DNA of 64,000 nucleotides from Cyanobium sp. WAJ14-Wanaka (GTDB lineage Bacteria > Cyanobacteriota > Cyanobacteriia > PCC-6307 > Cyanobiaceae). The position numbers and the translations under genes were made by a program. Where the stretch lies: positions 964,661-1,028,660 of the forward strand of contig NZ_JAGQAZ010000001.1 in the NCBI RefSeq assembly GCF_024345375.1. Reading direction: 5' to 3'. Of the stretch, positions 55,747 through 64,000 are shown piece after piece; position 1 is the first letter of the stretch, and every line of letters starts with the position of its first letter. A model generated the notes under the pieces. That model worked only from the letters and a program-made list of their open reading frames with translations. It ran no database searches and was not told where the DNA came from.

Positions 55747-56471
55747 CCACCCTCATTTTCCATAAGCCCTACGGGGTCCTGAGCCAATTCACCCCAGAGG
55801 CCGGAAGTGCCTGGAGATGCCTGGAGGATTTTATTGATATGCCTGGGGTTTACGCCGCCGGGCGGCTGGATGCCGACAGTGAGGGTCTGCTGCTGCTGAC
55901 AAGCAACGGGAGGCTCCAGCAAAGACTCACCGATCCCGCCTTTGGCCACTGGCGGCGCTACTGGGCCCAGGTGGAAGGCAATGCCGCCGAGCATCCCGAA
56001 GCATTGGAGAGCCTGCGCCAGGGCGTGACCATTCAAGGCCAGCGCACCCTGGCCGCCAAGGCCATGCTGCTGCCAGATCCAGGCCTGCCTGAACGCAATC
56101 CGCCGATCCGCGAGCGGCAGGCCATTCCCACCAGCTGGCTACAGTTGGAATTGCGGGAGGGCCGCAACCGCCAGGTGCGGCGGATGACGGCCGCCGTGGG
56201 ACTGCCCACCTTAAGGCTGCTTCGGGTGGCCATTGACCTGATGGACGGTGAAGCACCCCTAGATCTGGAGGGTCTTAAGCCCGGGCAATGGCGGCGAGTA
56301 AGCCCCGCAGAAGAACAACGCCTAGATCAACTCCTGGTGCCTTCTAAAGACCTAAAACGGGGTTCGCAGGTCCGCACTTCACCCGGTCGAATTCAGCAGG
56401 GTCGCCCCTCGCCGGGGCGCGGCGGCAGGGCTGGCGGCGGGAAATCCGGCCGGGGAGGCGGAGGTGGATAG
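55743..56471 (+). CDS. RsuA/RluE-family rRNA pseudouridine synthase
   Basis: The protein has about 242 residues. The conserved N-terminus (LIFHKPYGVLSQFTPE) lies upstream of the first ATG at 55839, and the frame has no ATG, GTG or TTG before it. CTG 55743 (or ATT 55755) must be the start if the protein is intact. The catalytic Asp is in AAGRLDADSEGLLLLT, and later blocks LTDPAFGHWRRYWAQVEGN and LREGRNRQVRRMTAAVGLPTLR are normal. The C-terminal ~30 residues are rich in Gly and Arg (RGG-like). Confidence 0.8.
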   Translation: MTTLIFHKPYGVLSQFTPEAGSAWRCLEDFIDMPGVYAAGRLDADSEGLLLLTSNGRLQQRLTDPAFGHWRRYWAQVEGNAAEHPEALESLRQGVTIQGQRTLAAKAMLLPDPGLPERNPPIRERQAIPTSWLQLELREGRNRQVRRMTAAVGLPTLRLLRVAIDLMDGEAPLDLEGLKPGQWRRVSPAEEQRLDQLLVPSKDLKRGSQVRTSPGRIQQGRPSPGRGGRAGGGKSGRGGGGG

Positions 56472-56477
56472 GGCGGT

Positions 56478-56693
56478 TTAGCCGACCACATCCTTGAGCT
56501 CACGAACGGTCTGGAGCTGACCGTAGTAGTAGTTGGCCCTTGAGCGTCGATCGGGATCTTCCAGGCTGTCGAGGGCATCAAAGCCGATGGTTTGCCAGAG
56601 CTCATGGCCGCAGGCCCGGTTCAACTCATCGACCGCTTCGCTTTCCAAATTGGCCAAACGGCGCTGCAGGTTTTTGATCTGGGCAACGGACAT
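56478..56693 (-). CDS. small conserved cyanobacterial protein
   Basis: This 71-residue, helix-rich protein starts MSVAQIKNLQRRLANLESEA, with a YYYGQLQTVRELKD region near the C-terminus. No family function is recognised. It lies between the pseudouridine synthase and ycf39 genes, convergent with the former. Confidence 0.6.
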   Translation of the reverse strand: MSVAQIKNLQRRLANLESEAVDELNRACGHELWQTIGFDALDSLEDPDRRSRANYYYGQLQTVRELKDVVG

Positions 56694-56775
56694 CGCCTGA
56701 AAACTTCAATTGGGCAATAGTACAGACGAACTGCCCGGCACGCCAGTGGCCCGAACCGGCAACCTGGGCCGAACC

Positions 56776-57738
56776 TCAGAAGGGAAGCTTCTTTTTAGCG
56801 TCCTTGTCGAGGTCTGCTTCCATATCTCGCAGCCGCTTGAGGATGGTGTCGTAGTACTCCTTGAGGTAGGCCTCAAGGCCTGTGGTTTCAGCCGGGTCGA
56901 GGCCAAAGGCGGCATAGCTGGCCTCCATCGGTGCATCCAGGCCTTGGCCGCCACCGGTCACGGCATCAAAACTGAGCCTTTCGGCCACGTTCAAGCTGGC
57001 CTCAAAAAAGCTGGTAACGCCGCGCATCAGCCTCAGGAGCGCCGGCGGCACCCGGAATACCTTGGCGTCCTTGCCCGTGAAACGCTCGCAAAGCTGGGTG
57101 ATTTCGCCGGTGATCCAGGCCTTGGGGCCCACCACCGGATAGGTCTGGCGGGCTGTTTCCGGATGGGCCAAAGCCGCCACGGCAAAGCGGGCCATATCCT
57201 GGGTATTCATGTAGGCAATTGGCGTTGGGGAGCCGCTAACCCAAACGGTTTGACCCTCCAGCACCGGAATGGCGAATTGACTGATCAAGCCCTGCATGAA
57301 AGCAACCCCCTGCAGGATCGTGAAGTCGAGGTCGGAGGCGTTAAGCCATTCCTCCGTGCAGGCCTTGATATCCATCAGGGGCACATCGCGGTGTTTGGCT
57401 GCCCCCAACAGAGACACAAACACAAGCCGCTTGATGCCGGAGCGCTGGCAGGCGGCAAAAAGGTTTTGCTTGCCGGTCCAATCGATTTCGTAGGCACTGC
57501 CTGGATCGGTTGCCCGGGCAGTGGCGGCGTCGATCAGGGCTTCTTGACCCTCTAGGGCGTAGTCGAGGCTGTCGGGCTCCAGCAGGTCTCCGCGGGTGAG
57601 TTCACAGCCCCACTCCTGCAAAAAAGCCGCCTTGCGGGGAGAGCGGACGATGCAGCGCACCTGGTGGCCAGCATCAAGGGCCTGGCGCGCTATCTGGCGA
57701 CCCAGGGTTCCCGTTGCGCCAACCACCAAAACCCGCAT
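56776..57738 (-). CDS. ycf39: Ycf39-type NAD(P)-binding protein (photosystem II assembly)
   Basis: This 320-residue atypical short-chain dehydrogenase-like protein begins RVLVVGATGTLGRQIARQAL. Blocks such as DAATARATDPGSAYEIDWTG, FVSLLGAAKHRDVPLMDIK and the C-terminal charged helix (YYDTILKRLRDME) fit the cyanobacterial and plastid Ycf39 family. In Synechocystis, Ycf39 works with high-light-inducible proteins in delivering chlorophyll to D1 during photosystem II assembly. It lies 41 bases downstream of petM. Confidence 0.85.
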   Translation of the reverse strand: MRVLVVGATGTLGRQIARQALDAGHQVRCIVRSPRKAAFLQEWGCELTRGDLLEPDSLDYALEGQEALIDAATARATDPGSAYEIDWTGKQNLFAACQRSGIKRLVFVSLLGAAKHRDVPLMDIKACTEEWLNASDLDFTILQGVAFMQGLISQFAIPVLEGQTVWVSGSPTPIAYMNTQDMARFAVAALAHPETARQTYPVVGPKAWITGEITQLCERFTGKDAKVFRVPPALLRLMRGVTSFFEASLNVAERLSFDAVTGGGQGLDAPMEASYAAFGLDPAETTGLEAYLKEYYDTILKRLRDMEADLDKDAKKKLPF

Positions 57739-57779
57739 ACTCAGCCATCAAGCGGGCCCGAGCCTAGGGGCACGCGGGA

Positions 57780-57881
57780 TTAGTCGTTGTCTGCGAATTT
57801 GAGCAGCAGGGCGCCACCCACCAGGCCCACGGGGATCAGCACCCAAAAAGCTGCTGCGATGCCGAAGATTTCAGAGGCCAT
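57780..57881 (-). CDS. petM: cytochrome b6f complex subunit VII
   Basis: This 33-residue protein begins [20 protein letters not shown] and ends LLLKFADND, a single transmembrane helix matching PetM. It is a small structural subunit of the cytochrome b6f complex in the thylakoid membrane. Its first ~46 bases overlap the 3' end of trm1 on the same strand in another frame. It is too short for most automated calls. Confidence 0.92.
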   Translation of the reverse strand: MASEIFGIAAAFWVLIPVGLVGGALLLKFADND

Positions 57882-59206
57882 AGACCGGCATGGGATTGGC
57901 TCTCCTGTTTAGCAGTTGCCGGGGCCCTGCGGTGACATTGGCTGGCGGTTTGCAAAATCACGGGCCAGGGGGCATCGCTGCGTAGCTGTCCAGCCATCAC
58001 CCCACTGACGCCGGCCCGATAGCCCTGCTCTTGCAGGGCCAAAACAAGTGCTGCCAGTGGTGGAGGCCCCGTTTGGAGCCGTCGGGCCACCTCGGCGCTG
58101 GGCCAGCAGCGGGCCGGCAGACCCGGATCCGCCGCCAGACAGCCCAGTAACCGCAGCGACGCTGGCGAGAACTGCCCATCGGACTCGCGATCTGGCTTGT
58201 GCAAAGCAGTTATGTGCAAAGCAGTTTTATGCAAAGCAGCCAAAAATTCTGGTTTCTGCAGGGGGCCAATCCAAAGGGGGCCGCTAATGCTCAAGGGCAC
58301 CGGAACCGGGCAACTGCAGGGCTGCCACTGGCGCAACTTGATCAGGCTCTGCACCTGCTGATCGCCGCATCCATGGCAATAGGCCATCAGCCCCAACTGC
58401 TCCTCCTCAGCCCTGGCTGGCTGGCGCTGCAACCGCAGCGCAGTGCGAAAGGTGCGCCCCTCGCTAAAGGCCAGCAATGGTTCGACGCCCCGGCCCATGG
58501 CCCAGGCAGCCCGAGCCACCACCCCGATCTGGAGCCTCAGGGCCAGCTCCCAACTGGCGGGATGGGCCCGGGCGGCGGCACCCAGCAAACGAATCGCCGC
58601 CGGGCGGTCGTGGCCCGTGGGGGAGCGTCCGTCGGTGCTGGCCAAATAAATCGCTCCGCCAAATTGCACCGCCTCTAGGGCCAGGGGCAACAGGGCCGTT
58701 GGACAGCCAAAGGCATCCAAATCCACCAACTCGAAGCGTTCCTGGCGCTGGAGGCAATCGGCCAAGAGCTGCTGGGCCGTGCGGGCCGTAGTCCGCAGCC
58801 GCAAAGTTGATTTGCCAGCCGCCAGGGGGGCCAAGTTGGCCTGCAGCAGGGGCAGGCGATCGGGGTCGGCATCGTTGGCCCAAACCTCGCCGGCTCCTCC
58901 CTCAACGCCATAGCGCAGGGCCCTGATGCCGCAGCCCGCCATCAGATCGAGCACCCTTACTGGGCCCTGGGCCGCGAGGGTGCGGGCCAGCAAGACGCCT
59001 AAATCCCTGGAAGGCCTTGATTGCGGTCGGAAAAAGCCTGCGCCAAGCTGCAGGCTGACCAAACCCTCGCAATAGTGATCCACAGCTTTGGTCAGCAGTT
59101 GCCTGGGCGCGGGGGGATTGCAGGTCCCCAGCCTGACGCCCCATCGACCGGCGACATCGATTGGGGACTCCACCACCAATGGCAGTGGCGCGGCGTGACT
59201 TGCCAT
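57836..59206 (-). CDS. trm1: tRNA (guanine26-N2)-dimethyltransferase
   Basis: This 456-residue enzyme of the Trm1 family methylates G26 of tRNA, as in Aquifex and many cyanobacteria. It has the SAM-binding region [19 protein letters not shown] and the catalytic block [20 protein letters not shown]. Two CxxC-like Cys pairs (CHGCGD..., CSCP) fit a zinc site. Near residue 325 lies the tripled ALHKT-type segment encoded by a tandem repeat. The C-terminal end lies inside petM. The 5' region overlaps the divergent hydrolase gene, so exact starts are uncertain. Confidence 0.85.
   Translation of the reverse strand: MASHAAPLPLVVESPIDVAGRWGVRLGTCNPPAPRQLLTKAVDHYCEGLVSLQLGAGFFRPQSRPSRDLGVLLARTLAAQGPVRVLDLMAGCGIRALRYGVEGGAGEVWANDADPDRLPLLQANLAPLAAGKSTLRLRTTARTAQQLLADCLQRQERFELVDLDAFGCPTALLPLALEAVQFGGAIYLASTDGRSPTGHDRPAAIRLLGAAARAHPASWELALRLQIGVVARAAWAMGRGVEPLLAFSEGRTFRTALRLQRQPARAEEEQLGLMAYCHGCGDQQVQSLIKLRQWQPCSCPVPVPLSISGPLWIGPLQKPEFLAALHKTALHITALHKPDRESDGQFSPASLRLLGCLAADPGLPARCWPSAEVARRLQTGPPPLAALVLALQEQGYRAGVSGVMAGQLRSDAPWPVILQTASQCHRRAPATAKQESQSHAGLWPLKSSASQQLFGC
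58198..58242. repeat. three copies of a 15-bp repeat within trm1
   Basis: The unit TGTGCAAAGCAGTTA occurs at 58198-58212, with near copies at 58213-58227 and 58228-58242. In the trm1 frame it encodes ALHKT-, ALHIT- and ALHKP-like pentapeptides, a local in-frame expansion. Confidence 0.85.
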
Positions 59207-60070
59207 TGGCGGGTGCTAGGTGATCCGCTCCACCCACCCCTGCTGCTGCTGCATGGCTTTGCTGCTGGTAGCGGCCACTGGCGCCGCAATGCGGCCCCCT
59301 TGGCGGCGGCGGGTTGGCGGGTCTATGGCCTTGATCTGGTGGGCTTTGGGGCCTCCTGCCAACCGCGCCTGTGGCTCGACAACAGGCTCTGGGCAAGACA
59401 GGTGCAGGCCTTCCTCGAGCAGGTAGTGCGCTCCCCGGCGGTGTTGGTGGGCAATTCCCTGGGGGGCTTGGTGGCCCTCAGCGCAGCCGTGTTCCACCCG
59501 ACCTGGGTGCGGGCGGTGGCGGCAGCTCCCCTGGCGGACCCGAGCCTGCTGATGGCAGTTCCCCTGCGCTCACCAAGGCGCAAACCCTGGCGGCGGCGGC
59601 TTAAGCGTTGGCTGGTGATCAGCCTCTGCAGGCTGCTCCCCCTGGAGCTGCTCGTACCGCTACTGGCCCATTCCCCCCTGCTGGATCTGGGAATTCAGTC
59701 GGCCTATCTGACGGCGGTGATGGGGGATCGGGATCTGCACAGGCTGATTGCCAAGCCGGCCCGCAGGCCTGGGGCGGTCAGGGCCCTTAGGTCGATGAGC
59801 ATCGCCATGGCCCTGAGGCCCCACGGCGCCCTGGCGCCAACCCTGCTGCGGCGATTGGAGCGCCCCCTACTCCTGATTTGGGGCCGGGCCGACCAACTGG
59901 TGCCGATCGAGGTGGCCAGCCAGGTGGAGGCCCTGCGGCCACAGCTGCCCCTAGTAGTGCTGGAGCACTGCGGCCATTGCCCCCACGACGAGGTGCCCCA
60001 GGCCTTCAACCAGGCCCTACTTCAATGGCTTGAACAACTACCCCATTGCCAGGGGGAGCTCCCTGCATAA
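59099..60070 (+). CDS. alpha/beta hydrolase
   Basis: The protein has about 323 residues from TTG 59099; the open frame starts at TTG 59021, and other starts are possible. The hydrolase core is clear: [17 protein letters not shown], nucleophile elbow [15 protein letters not shown], late acid [11 protein letters not shown] and His in [11 protein letters not shown]. Such cyanobacterial proteins can act on chlorophyll or lipid esters, but this is not established. It is divergent from trm1, and the two 5' ends overlap. Confidence 0.75.
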   Translation: MPGRGGIAGPQPDAPSTGDIDWGLHHQWQWRGVTCHWRVLGDPLHPPLLLLHGFAAGSGHWRRNAAPLAAAGWRVYGLDLVGFGASCQPRLWLDNRLWARQVQAFLEQVVRSPAVLVGNSLGGLVALSAAVFHPTWVRAVAAAPLADPSLLMAVPLRSPRRKPWRRRLKRWLVISLCRLLPLELLVPLLAHSPLLDLGIQSAYLTAVMGDRDLHRLIAKPARRPGAVRALRSMSIAMALRPHGALAPTLLRRLERPLLLIWGRADQLVPIEVASQVEALRPQLPLVVLEHCGHCPHDEVPQAFNQALLQWLEQLPHCQGELPA

Positions 60071-60104
60071 TTTGAAGACAGCCACAGCCCAGGCCGGGCA
60101 ACAG

Positions 60105-60635
60105 ATGAAGCACACCCTTTCGGTGCTGGTCGAAGACGAGTCCGGTGCCCTGAGTCGAATCTCAGGACTGTTCGCCCGTAGGGGCTTCAATATCGAAAGC
60201 TTGGCCGTGGGACCGGCGGAGCGCAAGGGGATCTCCCGCCTAACGATGGTGGTGGATGGCGACGCCCACACCGTTGAGCAGATGACAAAGCAGCTCGACA
60301 AGCTGATCAACGTGCTCGGGGTGATCGACCTTTCGACAATCCCAGCCGTGGAGCGGGAATTGATGCTGTTGAAGGTGGCCGCACCGGCCGCTAACCGCAG
60401 CGCCATATTGGATTTGGCCCAGGTTTTCAGGGCCAACGTGGTGGATGTGGCCGACGACGCCCTAACCCTGGAGGTGGTTGGCGATCCCGGCAAATTGGTG
60501 GCCCTAGAACAGGTGATGAAGGCCTACGGCATCCTCGAAATCGCCCGCACGGGCCGTATTTCCCTGGAGCGCGCCTCAGGGGTCAACACCGCATACCTGA
60601 AGACAACCAGCTCCGAAAAGCGGGTGCCGGCCTAG
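60105..60635 (+). CDS. ilvH: acetolactate synthase small (regulatory) subunit
   Basis: This 176-residue regulatory subunit of branched-chain amino acid synthesis gives feedback control by valine. Its ACT domain starts [20 protein letters not shown], followed by the block [15 protein letters not shown]. The C-terminal domain is typical ([27 protein letters not shown]). ATG 60105 is chosen; the frame upstream overlaps the hydrolase gene. It is convergent with the cyclophilin gene. Confidence 0.93.
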   Translation: MKHTLSVLVEDESGALSRISGLFARRGFNIESLAVGPAERKGISRLTMVVDGDAHTVEQMTKQLDKLINVLGVIDLSTIPAVERELMLLKVAAPAANRSAILDLAQVFRANVVDVADDALTLEVVGDPGKLVALEQVMKAYGILEIARTGRISLERASGVNTAYLKTTSSEKRVPA

Positions 60636-60644
60636 CCGATCGGC
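60635..60644. other. 10-bp palindrome between convergent genes
   Basis: GCCGATCGGC at 60635-60644 is a perfect palindrome that starts at the last base of the ilvH stop codon, in the 15-base gap before the convergent cyclophilin stop. It is too short and loop-less for a terminator. Confidence 0.3.
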
Positions 60645-60650
60645 GATTAC

Positions 60651-61361
60651 CTAGGGCTTGCCCTGGACCAGGGTGCCCCCGGAAATGACAGTGGCCTTGG
60701 TGATTTTGTCGCCCTGCTGGATCTTGTCGACCACATCCATACCCTTACTTACCCGGCCAAAAACCGCATAGCGACCATCCAGCTCAGGCAAGGCCTGCAG
60801 AGCCACATAAAACTGGGAACTGGCTGAATTGGGATCGGCTGAGCGGGCCATGGCCACTGCGCCACGCTGGTGGGCCAGCACCAATTGGCGGGTGATGCCG
60901 GGGGTCGTGACGGGTACGCCATAGCGGGGCTCGGGCTCCCCCTGGCGCCGAATCTCCAGGGGGATCAGGCGGGATTCCCCAGAGCTGGGATCCACATAGC
61001 TACCTGTGCCGTATTGGTTGACGGGCACCTTCGGATCCGCACTGGCGGGGTCACCGCCCTGCACCACAAAGGGCACCGGCTCGCGCACCACCCGGTGGAA
61101 GACCGTGCCGTCGTAGACCCCGCGCTTGACCAGGTCGACAAAATTGCCTGCGGTCAGGGGGGCTGCATCCCCATCGAGCTGGATCTCCACCTCCCCCTTA
61201 GCCGTTTGGATCTTCACAGTGGCCAGCCCCTTCAGGCAAGGAGCACCGGTGGCACTACAGCCCAACAATTGGGTTGATTGATCGGCGGCGCAGGCGCCGA
61301 GGGCAAAGGGGCTAAGACAAAGTAGGCCGCCCAAAAACAGGCCATAAAACCAGCGGCCCAT
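60651..61361 (-). CDS. peptidyl-prolyl cis-trans isomerase, cyclophilin type
   Basis: This 236-residue exported cyclophilin has an N-terminal signal, probably a lipoprotein one (ALGAC), and starts its fold with VKIQTAKGEVEIQLDGDAAP. Blocks VFHRVVREPVPFVVQGGDP and GAVAMARSADPNSASSQFYVAL are characteristic. It likely helps folding in the periplasm or thylakoid lumen. It overlaps ycf4 by one base. Confidence 0.88.
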   Translation of the reverse strand: MGRWFYGLFLGGLLCLSPFALGACAADQSTQLLGCSATGAPCLKGLATVKIQTAKGEVEIQLDGDAAPLTAGNFVDLVKRGVYDGTVFHRVVREPVPFVVQGGDPASADPKVPVNQYGTGSYVDPSSGESRLIPLEIRRQGEPEPRYGVPVTTPGITRQLVLAHQRGAVAMARSADPNSASSQFYVALQALPELDGRYAVFGRVSKGMDVVDKIQQGDKITKATVISGGTLVQGKP

Positions 61362-61921
61362 CAGACGCCCTCCAGGGGAACACCCAGGAAACGGGCCAGC
61401 TGGGCTCCCGAGAGCTCCAGGTCGGCGAGGGGCATTGGTTCGCCAACCTGGGTCAGGGGCATGTCCCGGCGACCCTGCACCCGCAAAGCAATGCGCCGCC
61501 TTGGGCTCAGCCCATCACGCACATCCACCTTCACGGCCTGGATGTCGCGCAGCGGAATTTGCACATCAATTTTTTGACGAAAACCCTGCCTACTAATGGT
61601 GGCGCTGCCGGAAGCGCGGTCGAAACGGTTTGAGCCAGCGCCCACATCTATGGCTATGACAACCCAGAGGTAGGTGGAAAGCAGAATTGCGGCCAGGCCG
61701 TAAAGACCCATCACCAAACCCTGGGGCACTAGGGCCAATTCAGCGGGGTGGCCAATCGGCAGCAGATCCACCCCAAAAAAGCTTGAGGCACTGGTCAGGG
61801 CAAAGCCCACGCCACCGGTCGTAACAACCGAAGCCACCAAGACATTGGAGAGCCGCCTGGAGCCCAAAACCGATTGCTCCAACAGGTCTGCCGCCTGGGT
61901 GGGCGCGGCTGGAGTGGCCAT
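61361..61921 (-). CDS. ycf4: photosystem I assembly protein Ycf4
   Basis: This 186-residue protein has two N-terminal hydrophobic helices ([41 protein letters not shown]) and a soluble C-terminal domain ([21 protein letters not shown]). It promotes photosystem I assembly in the thylakoid. It is divergent from psbD and shares a one-base overlap with the cyclophilin gene. Confidence 0.9.
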   Translation of the reverse strand: MATPAAPTQAADLLEQSVLGSRRLSNVLVASVVTTGGVGFALTSASSFFGVDLLPIGHPAELALVPQGLVMGLYGLAAILLSTYLWVVIAIDVGAGSNRFDRASGSATISRQGFRQKIDVQIPLRDIQAVKVDVRDGLSPRRRIALRVQGRRDMPLTQVGEPMPLADLELSGAQLARFLGVPLEGV

Positions 61922-62116
61922 GGGAAATAGGGCTACAACACCTAGCCATCCTGGCGTGGGGCCCGACCAGGGGGGCGGAAATCAGAAGAAATACCTAAAA
62001 ATCAATCCAGGGCTGGGGTTTCAGCCCGTGTCAACTGGGCCCGCAGAACCCGCCGCCGTTGTTACCATCTCGCGGTATCCATCAGTCCCGCGGGTTTTCC
62101 GCACAGTTTCACCACC
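61922..62116. promoter_or_regulatory. psbD: divergent intergenic region before psbD
   Basis: This 195-base stretch must hold the psbD promoter and leader. The only clear structure is the palindrome CCCGCGGG followed by TTTT at 62087-62098. No canonical -35/-10 pair and no Shine-Dalgarno sequence can be fixed with confidence. Confidence 0.35.
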
Positions 62117-63175
62117 ATGACGATCGCTGTAGGGCGCCAGCCAGCAGCACGGGGATGGTTCGACATCCTTGATGACTGGCTTAAGCGCGACCGCTTCGTA
62201 TTTGTGGGCTGGTCTGGCCTGCTTCTTTTCCCAACTGCCTACTTGGCATTGGGTGGATGGCTAACCGGCACCACCTTTGTTACCTCCTGGTACACCCACG
62301 GCATTGCCTCCAGCTACCTGGAGGGTTGCAACTTCCTCACCGCTGCGGTGAGCACCCCGGCTGATGCCATGGGTCACAGCCTTCTGCTCCTATGGGGTCC
62401 TGAGGCCCAAGGCGACTTCGTGCGCTGGTGCCAACTGGGTGGCCTCTGGCCCTTCGTGGCCCTGCACGGTGCCTTCTCCCTGATCGGCTTCATGCTGCGT
62501 CAGTTTGAGATTGCCCGCCTAGTCGGCATTCGCCCCTACAACGCCATCGCCTTCTCAGGCCCGATTGCGGTGTTCGTCAGTGTTTTCCTGATGTACCCCC
62601 TGGGTCAAAGCAGCTGGTTCTTTGCCCCATCCTTTGGTGTGGCAGCAATCTTCCGCTTCCTGCTCTTCCTGCAGGGCTTCCACAACTGGACGCTGAACCC
62701 CTTCCACATGATGGGAGTGGCCGGCATCCTCGGCGGTGCCCTGCTGTGCGCCATCCACGGTGCAACGGTGGAGAACACCCTGTTTGAGGACAGCGACCAG
62801 GCCAACACCTTCAAGGCGTTTGAGCCGACCCAGGAAGAGGAGACCTATTCGATGGTCACCGCCAACCGCTTCTGGAGCCAGATCTTTGGTATCGCCTTCT
62901 CCAACAAGCGCTGGCTGCACTTCTTCATGCTGTTTGTGCCTGTGATGGGTCTTTGGACCAGCAGCATCGGCATCATTGGCCTGGCCCTCAACCTGCGCGC
63001 CTACGACTTCGTGTCGCAGGAAATCCGCGCCGCTGAGGACCCTGAGTTCGAAACCTTCTACACCAAGAACATCTTGCTGAATGAAGGTCTGCGTGCCTGG
63101 ATGGCACCGGCTGACCAGCCGCATGAAAACTTCGTCTTCCCTGAAGAGGTTCTGCCCCGTGGAAACGCCCTTTAA
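62117..63175 (+). CDS. psbD: photosystem II D2 protein
   Basis: This 352-residue reaction-centre core protein binds chlorophyll, pheophytin and QA. It begins [20 protein letters not shown] and has five transmembrane helices with [30 protein letters not shown] and [15 protein letters not shown]. It ends [10 protein letters not shown]. Its last 17 bases overlap the start of psbC, a known cyanobacterial and plastid arrangement. Confidence 0.97.
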   Translation: MTIAVGRQPAARGWFDILDDWLKRDRFVFVGWSGLLLFPTAYLALGGWLTGTTFVTSWYTHGIASSYLEGCNFLTAAVSTPADAMGHSLLLLWGPEAQGDFVRWCQLGGLWPFVALHGAFSLIGFMLRQFEIARLVGIRPYNAIAFSGPIAVFVSVFLMYPLGQSSWFFAPSFGVAAIFRFLLFLQGFHNWTLNPFHMMGVAGILGGALLCAIHGATVENTLFEDSDQANTFKAFEPTQEEETYSMVTANRFWSQIFGIAFSNKRWLHFFMLFVPVMGLWTSSIGIIGLALNLRAYDFVSQEIRAAEDPEFETFYTKNILLNEGLRAWMAPADQPHENFVFPEEVLPRGNAL

Positions 63176-64000
63176 TTCCTCCATGGTGGTCGGGGGCAAA
63201 GACCTCGACTCCACCGGTTATGCCTGGTGGGCGGGCAATGCCCGCCTGATCAACCTCTCCGGCCGTTTGCTGGGAGCCCACGTGGCCCACGCCGGCCTGA
63301 TGGTCTTCTGGGCCGGCGCCATGATGCTGTTCGAGGTGAGTCACTTCACCTTCGACAAGCCCATGTACGAGCAGGGTCTGATCCTGTTCCCCCACGTGGC
63401 CACCCTGGGCTACGGCGTGGGACCTGGCGGTGAGGTCACCGACCTCTATCCCTTCTTCGTGGTGGGTGTGCTCCACCTGATCAGCTCAGCTGTGCTGGGA
63501 ATCGGTGGTCTGTACCACGCCCTGCGCGGTCCGGAAATCCTGGAGAACTACTCCTCGTTCTTCGCCCAGGATTGGCGCGACAAGAACCAGATGACCAACA
63601 TCATTGGCTACCACCTGATCCTGCTGGGTGTGGGTGCGCTGCTACTGGTGTTCAAGGCGATGTTCTTTGGCGGCGTCTACGACACCTGGGCCCCAGGTGG
63701 TGGCGACGTTCGGATCATCACCAACCCGACCCTTAGCCCCGGCGTGATCTTCGGCTATCTGACCCGAGCCCCATTTGGTGGCGAAGGCTGGATCATCGGG
63801 GTCAACTCGATGGAAGACATCATCGGCGGCCACATCTGGATCGGCCTGATCTGCATCTTTGGTGGCATTTGGCACGCGATCACCAAGCCTTTCGGTTGGG
63901 TGCGTCGTGCCTTCATCTGGAACGGTGAGGCCTACCTGAGCTACAGCCTCGGCGCCCTGAGCTTCATGAGCTTCATCGCCTCGTCCTACATCTGGTTCAA
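63159..64000 (+). CDS. psbC: photosystem II CP43 protein (partial, 3' end outside window)
   Basis: The start is GTG 63159 within the end of psbD, giving [20 protein letters not shown]. The visible 280 residues contain the inner-antenna pattern [38 protein letters not shown] and [20 protein letters not shown]. It binds antenna chlorophylls beside the D1/D2 core. Only the N-terminal part (about 60%) is in the window. Confidence 0.97.
   Translation, partial: METPFNSSMVVGGKDLDSTGYAWWAGNARLINLSGRLLGAHVAHAGLMVFWAGAMMLFEVSHFTFDKPMYEQGLILFPHVATLGYGVGPGGEVTDLYPFFVVGVLHLISSAVLGIGGLYHALRGPEILENYSSFFAQDWRDKNQMTNIIGYHLILLGVGALLLVFKAMFFGGVYDTWAPGGGDVRIITNPTLSPGVIFGYLTRAPFGGEGWIIGVNSMEDIIGGHIWIGLICIFGGIWHAITKPFGWVRRAFIWNGEAYLSYSLGALSFMSFIASSYIWF

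Noticed and set aside
63159-63175. psbD/psbC overlap as something new
   Set aside because: The 17-base overlap with a GTG start for psbC is a well-known arrangement in cyanobacteria and plastids.
1-64000. CRISPR arrays, insertion sequences or prophage genes
   Set aside because: No regularly spaced repeats, transposase, integrase or phage structural proteins were recognised on either strand.

Overview
The window comes from a picocyanobacterium of the Synechococcus/Cyanobium type, and probably a freshwater or brackish lineage. It carries psbD overlapping psbC, ycf4, petM, ycf39, a thioredoxin reductase-thioredoxin fusion (NTRC type), a split pntA, the C5-pathway gene hemL and many short cyanobacterial proteins. 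GC content is high outside one accessory stretch, and only one copy of the HIP1 octamer was noticed by eye. No rRNA, insertion sequence, integrase or CRISPR array was seen. No stretch longer than about 300 bases lacks a gene.

Layout. 1-7.2 kb: hemL, then a branched-chain/neutral amino acid ABC transporter operon with two tandem paralogous binding proteins. 7.2-18.5 kb: an accessory region, AT-richer from about 8.9 kb on, with a Nif11-like peptide, type II NADH dehydrogenase, K+ channel, SDR dehydrogenase, DMT exporter, double VOC protein, a secreted trio (SMP-30-like lactonase, yellow/MRJP-like protein, predicted beta-barrel), glycogen debranching enzyme GlgX and a DoxX protein. 18.5-28.9 kb: one tight minus-strand operon of eight genes: two DUF2231 membrane proteins, oxidase subunits II, I and III, a GMC flavoprotein, a GH63-type glucosidase and a second GMC flavoprotein. 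29-62 kb: mostly housekeeping genes (ggt, yajQ, map, rplS, tRNA-Trp, tRNA-Asp, gltX, polA, cysS, a Phd/PIN toxin-antitoxin pair, dxr, pntB-pntA2-pntA1, a helicase, NTRC, infA, a pseudouridine synthase, ycf39, petM, trm1, ilvH, a cyclophilin, ycf4). 62-64 kb: psbD and the start of psbC, which runs off the window.

The most interesting unit is the eight-gene operon. Its oxidase subunit II has lost both CuA cysteines, the CuA histidine after them and the CuA methionine, so it looks like the cyanobacterial alternative terminal oxidase (ARTO) rather than a cytochrome c oxidase. It is co-directional, with gaps or overlaps of a few tens of bases at most, with two small membrane proteins with matching histidine patterns (possible haem ligands), a glucosidase and two paralogous GMC flavoproteins. 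One GMC paralogue keeps the catalytic His/Asn pair and a five-cysteine cluster; the other has lost all of these. The inferred model is a sugar-oxidising module: glucosidase releases a sugar, the GMC protein(s) oxidise it, and electrons pass through DUF2231 and/or quinol to the CuA-less oxidase. GlgX, a sugar-lactonase-like protein, an SDR dehydrogenase and DoxX lie nearby and may belong to the same carbon metabolism. This is inference from gene context and residues, not shown by the sequence alone.

Other points of note are a strong G-quadruplex motif before the NTRC gene, a frameshifted and internally deleted RluA-family pseudogene, a pseudouridine synthase gene with no ATG/GTG/TTG start available upstream of its conserved N-terminus, a 17-bp repeat whose units each begin with ATG between the binding-protein genes, and several perfect inverted repeats at gene starts.
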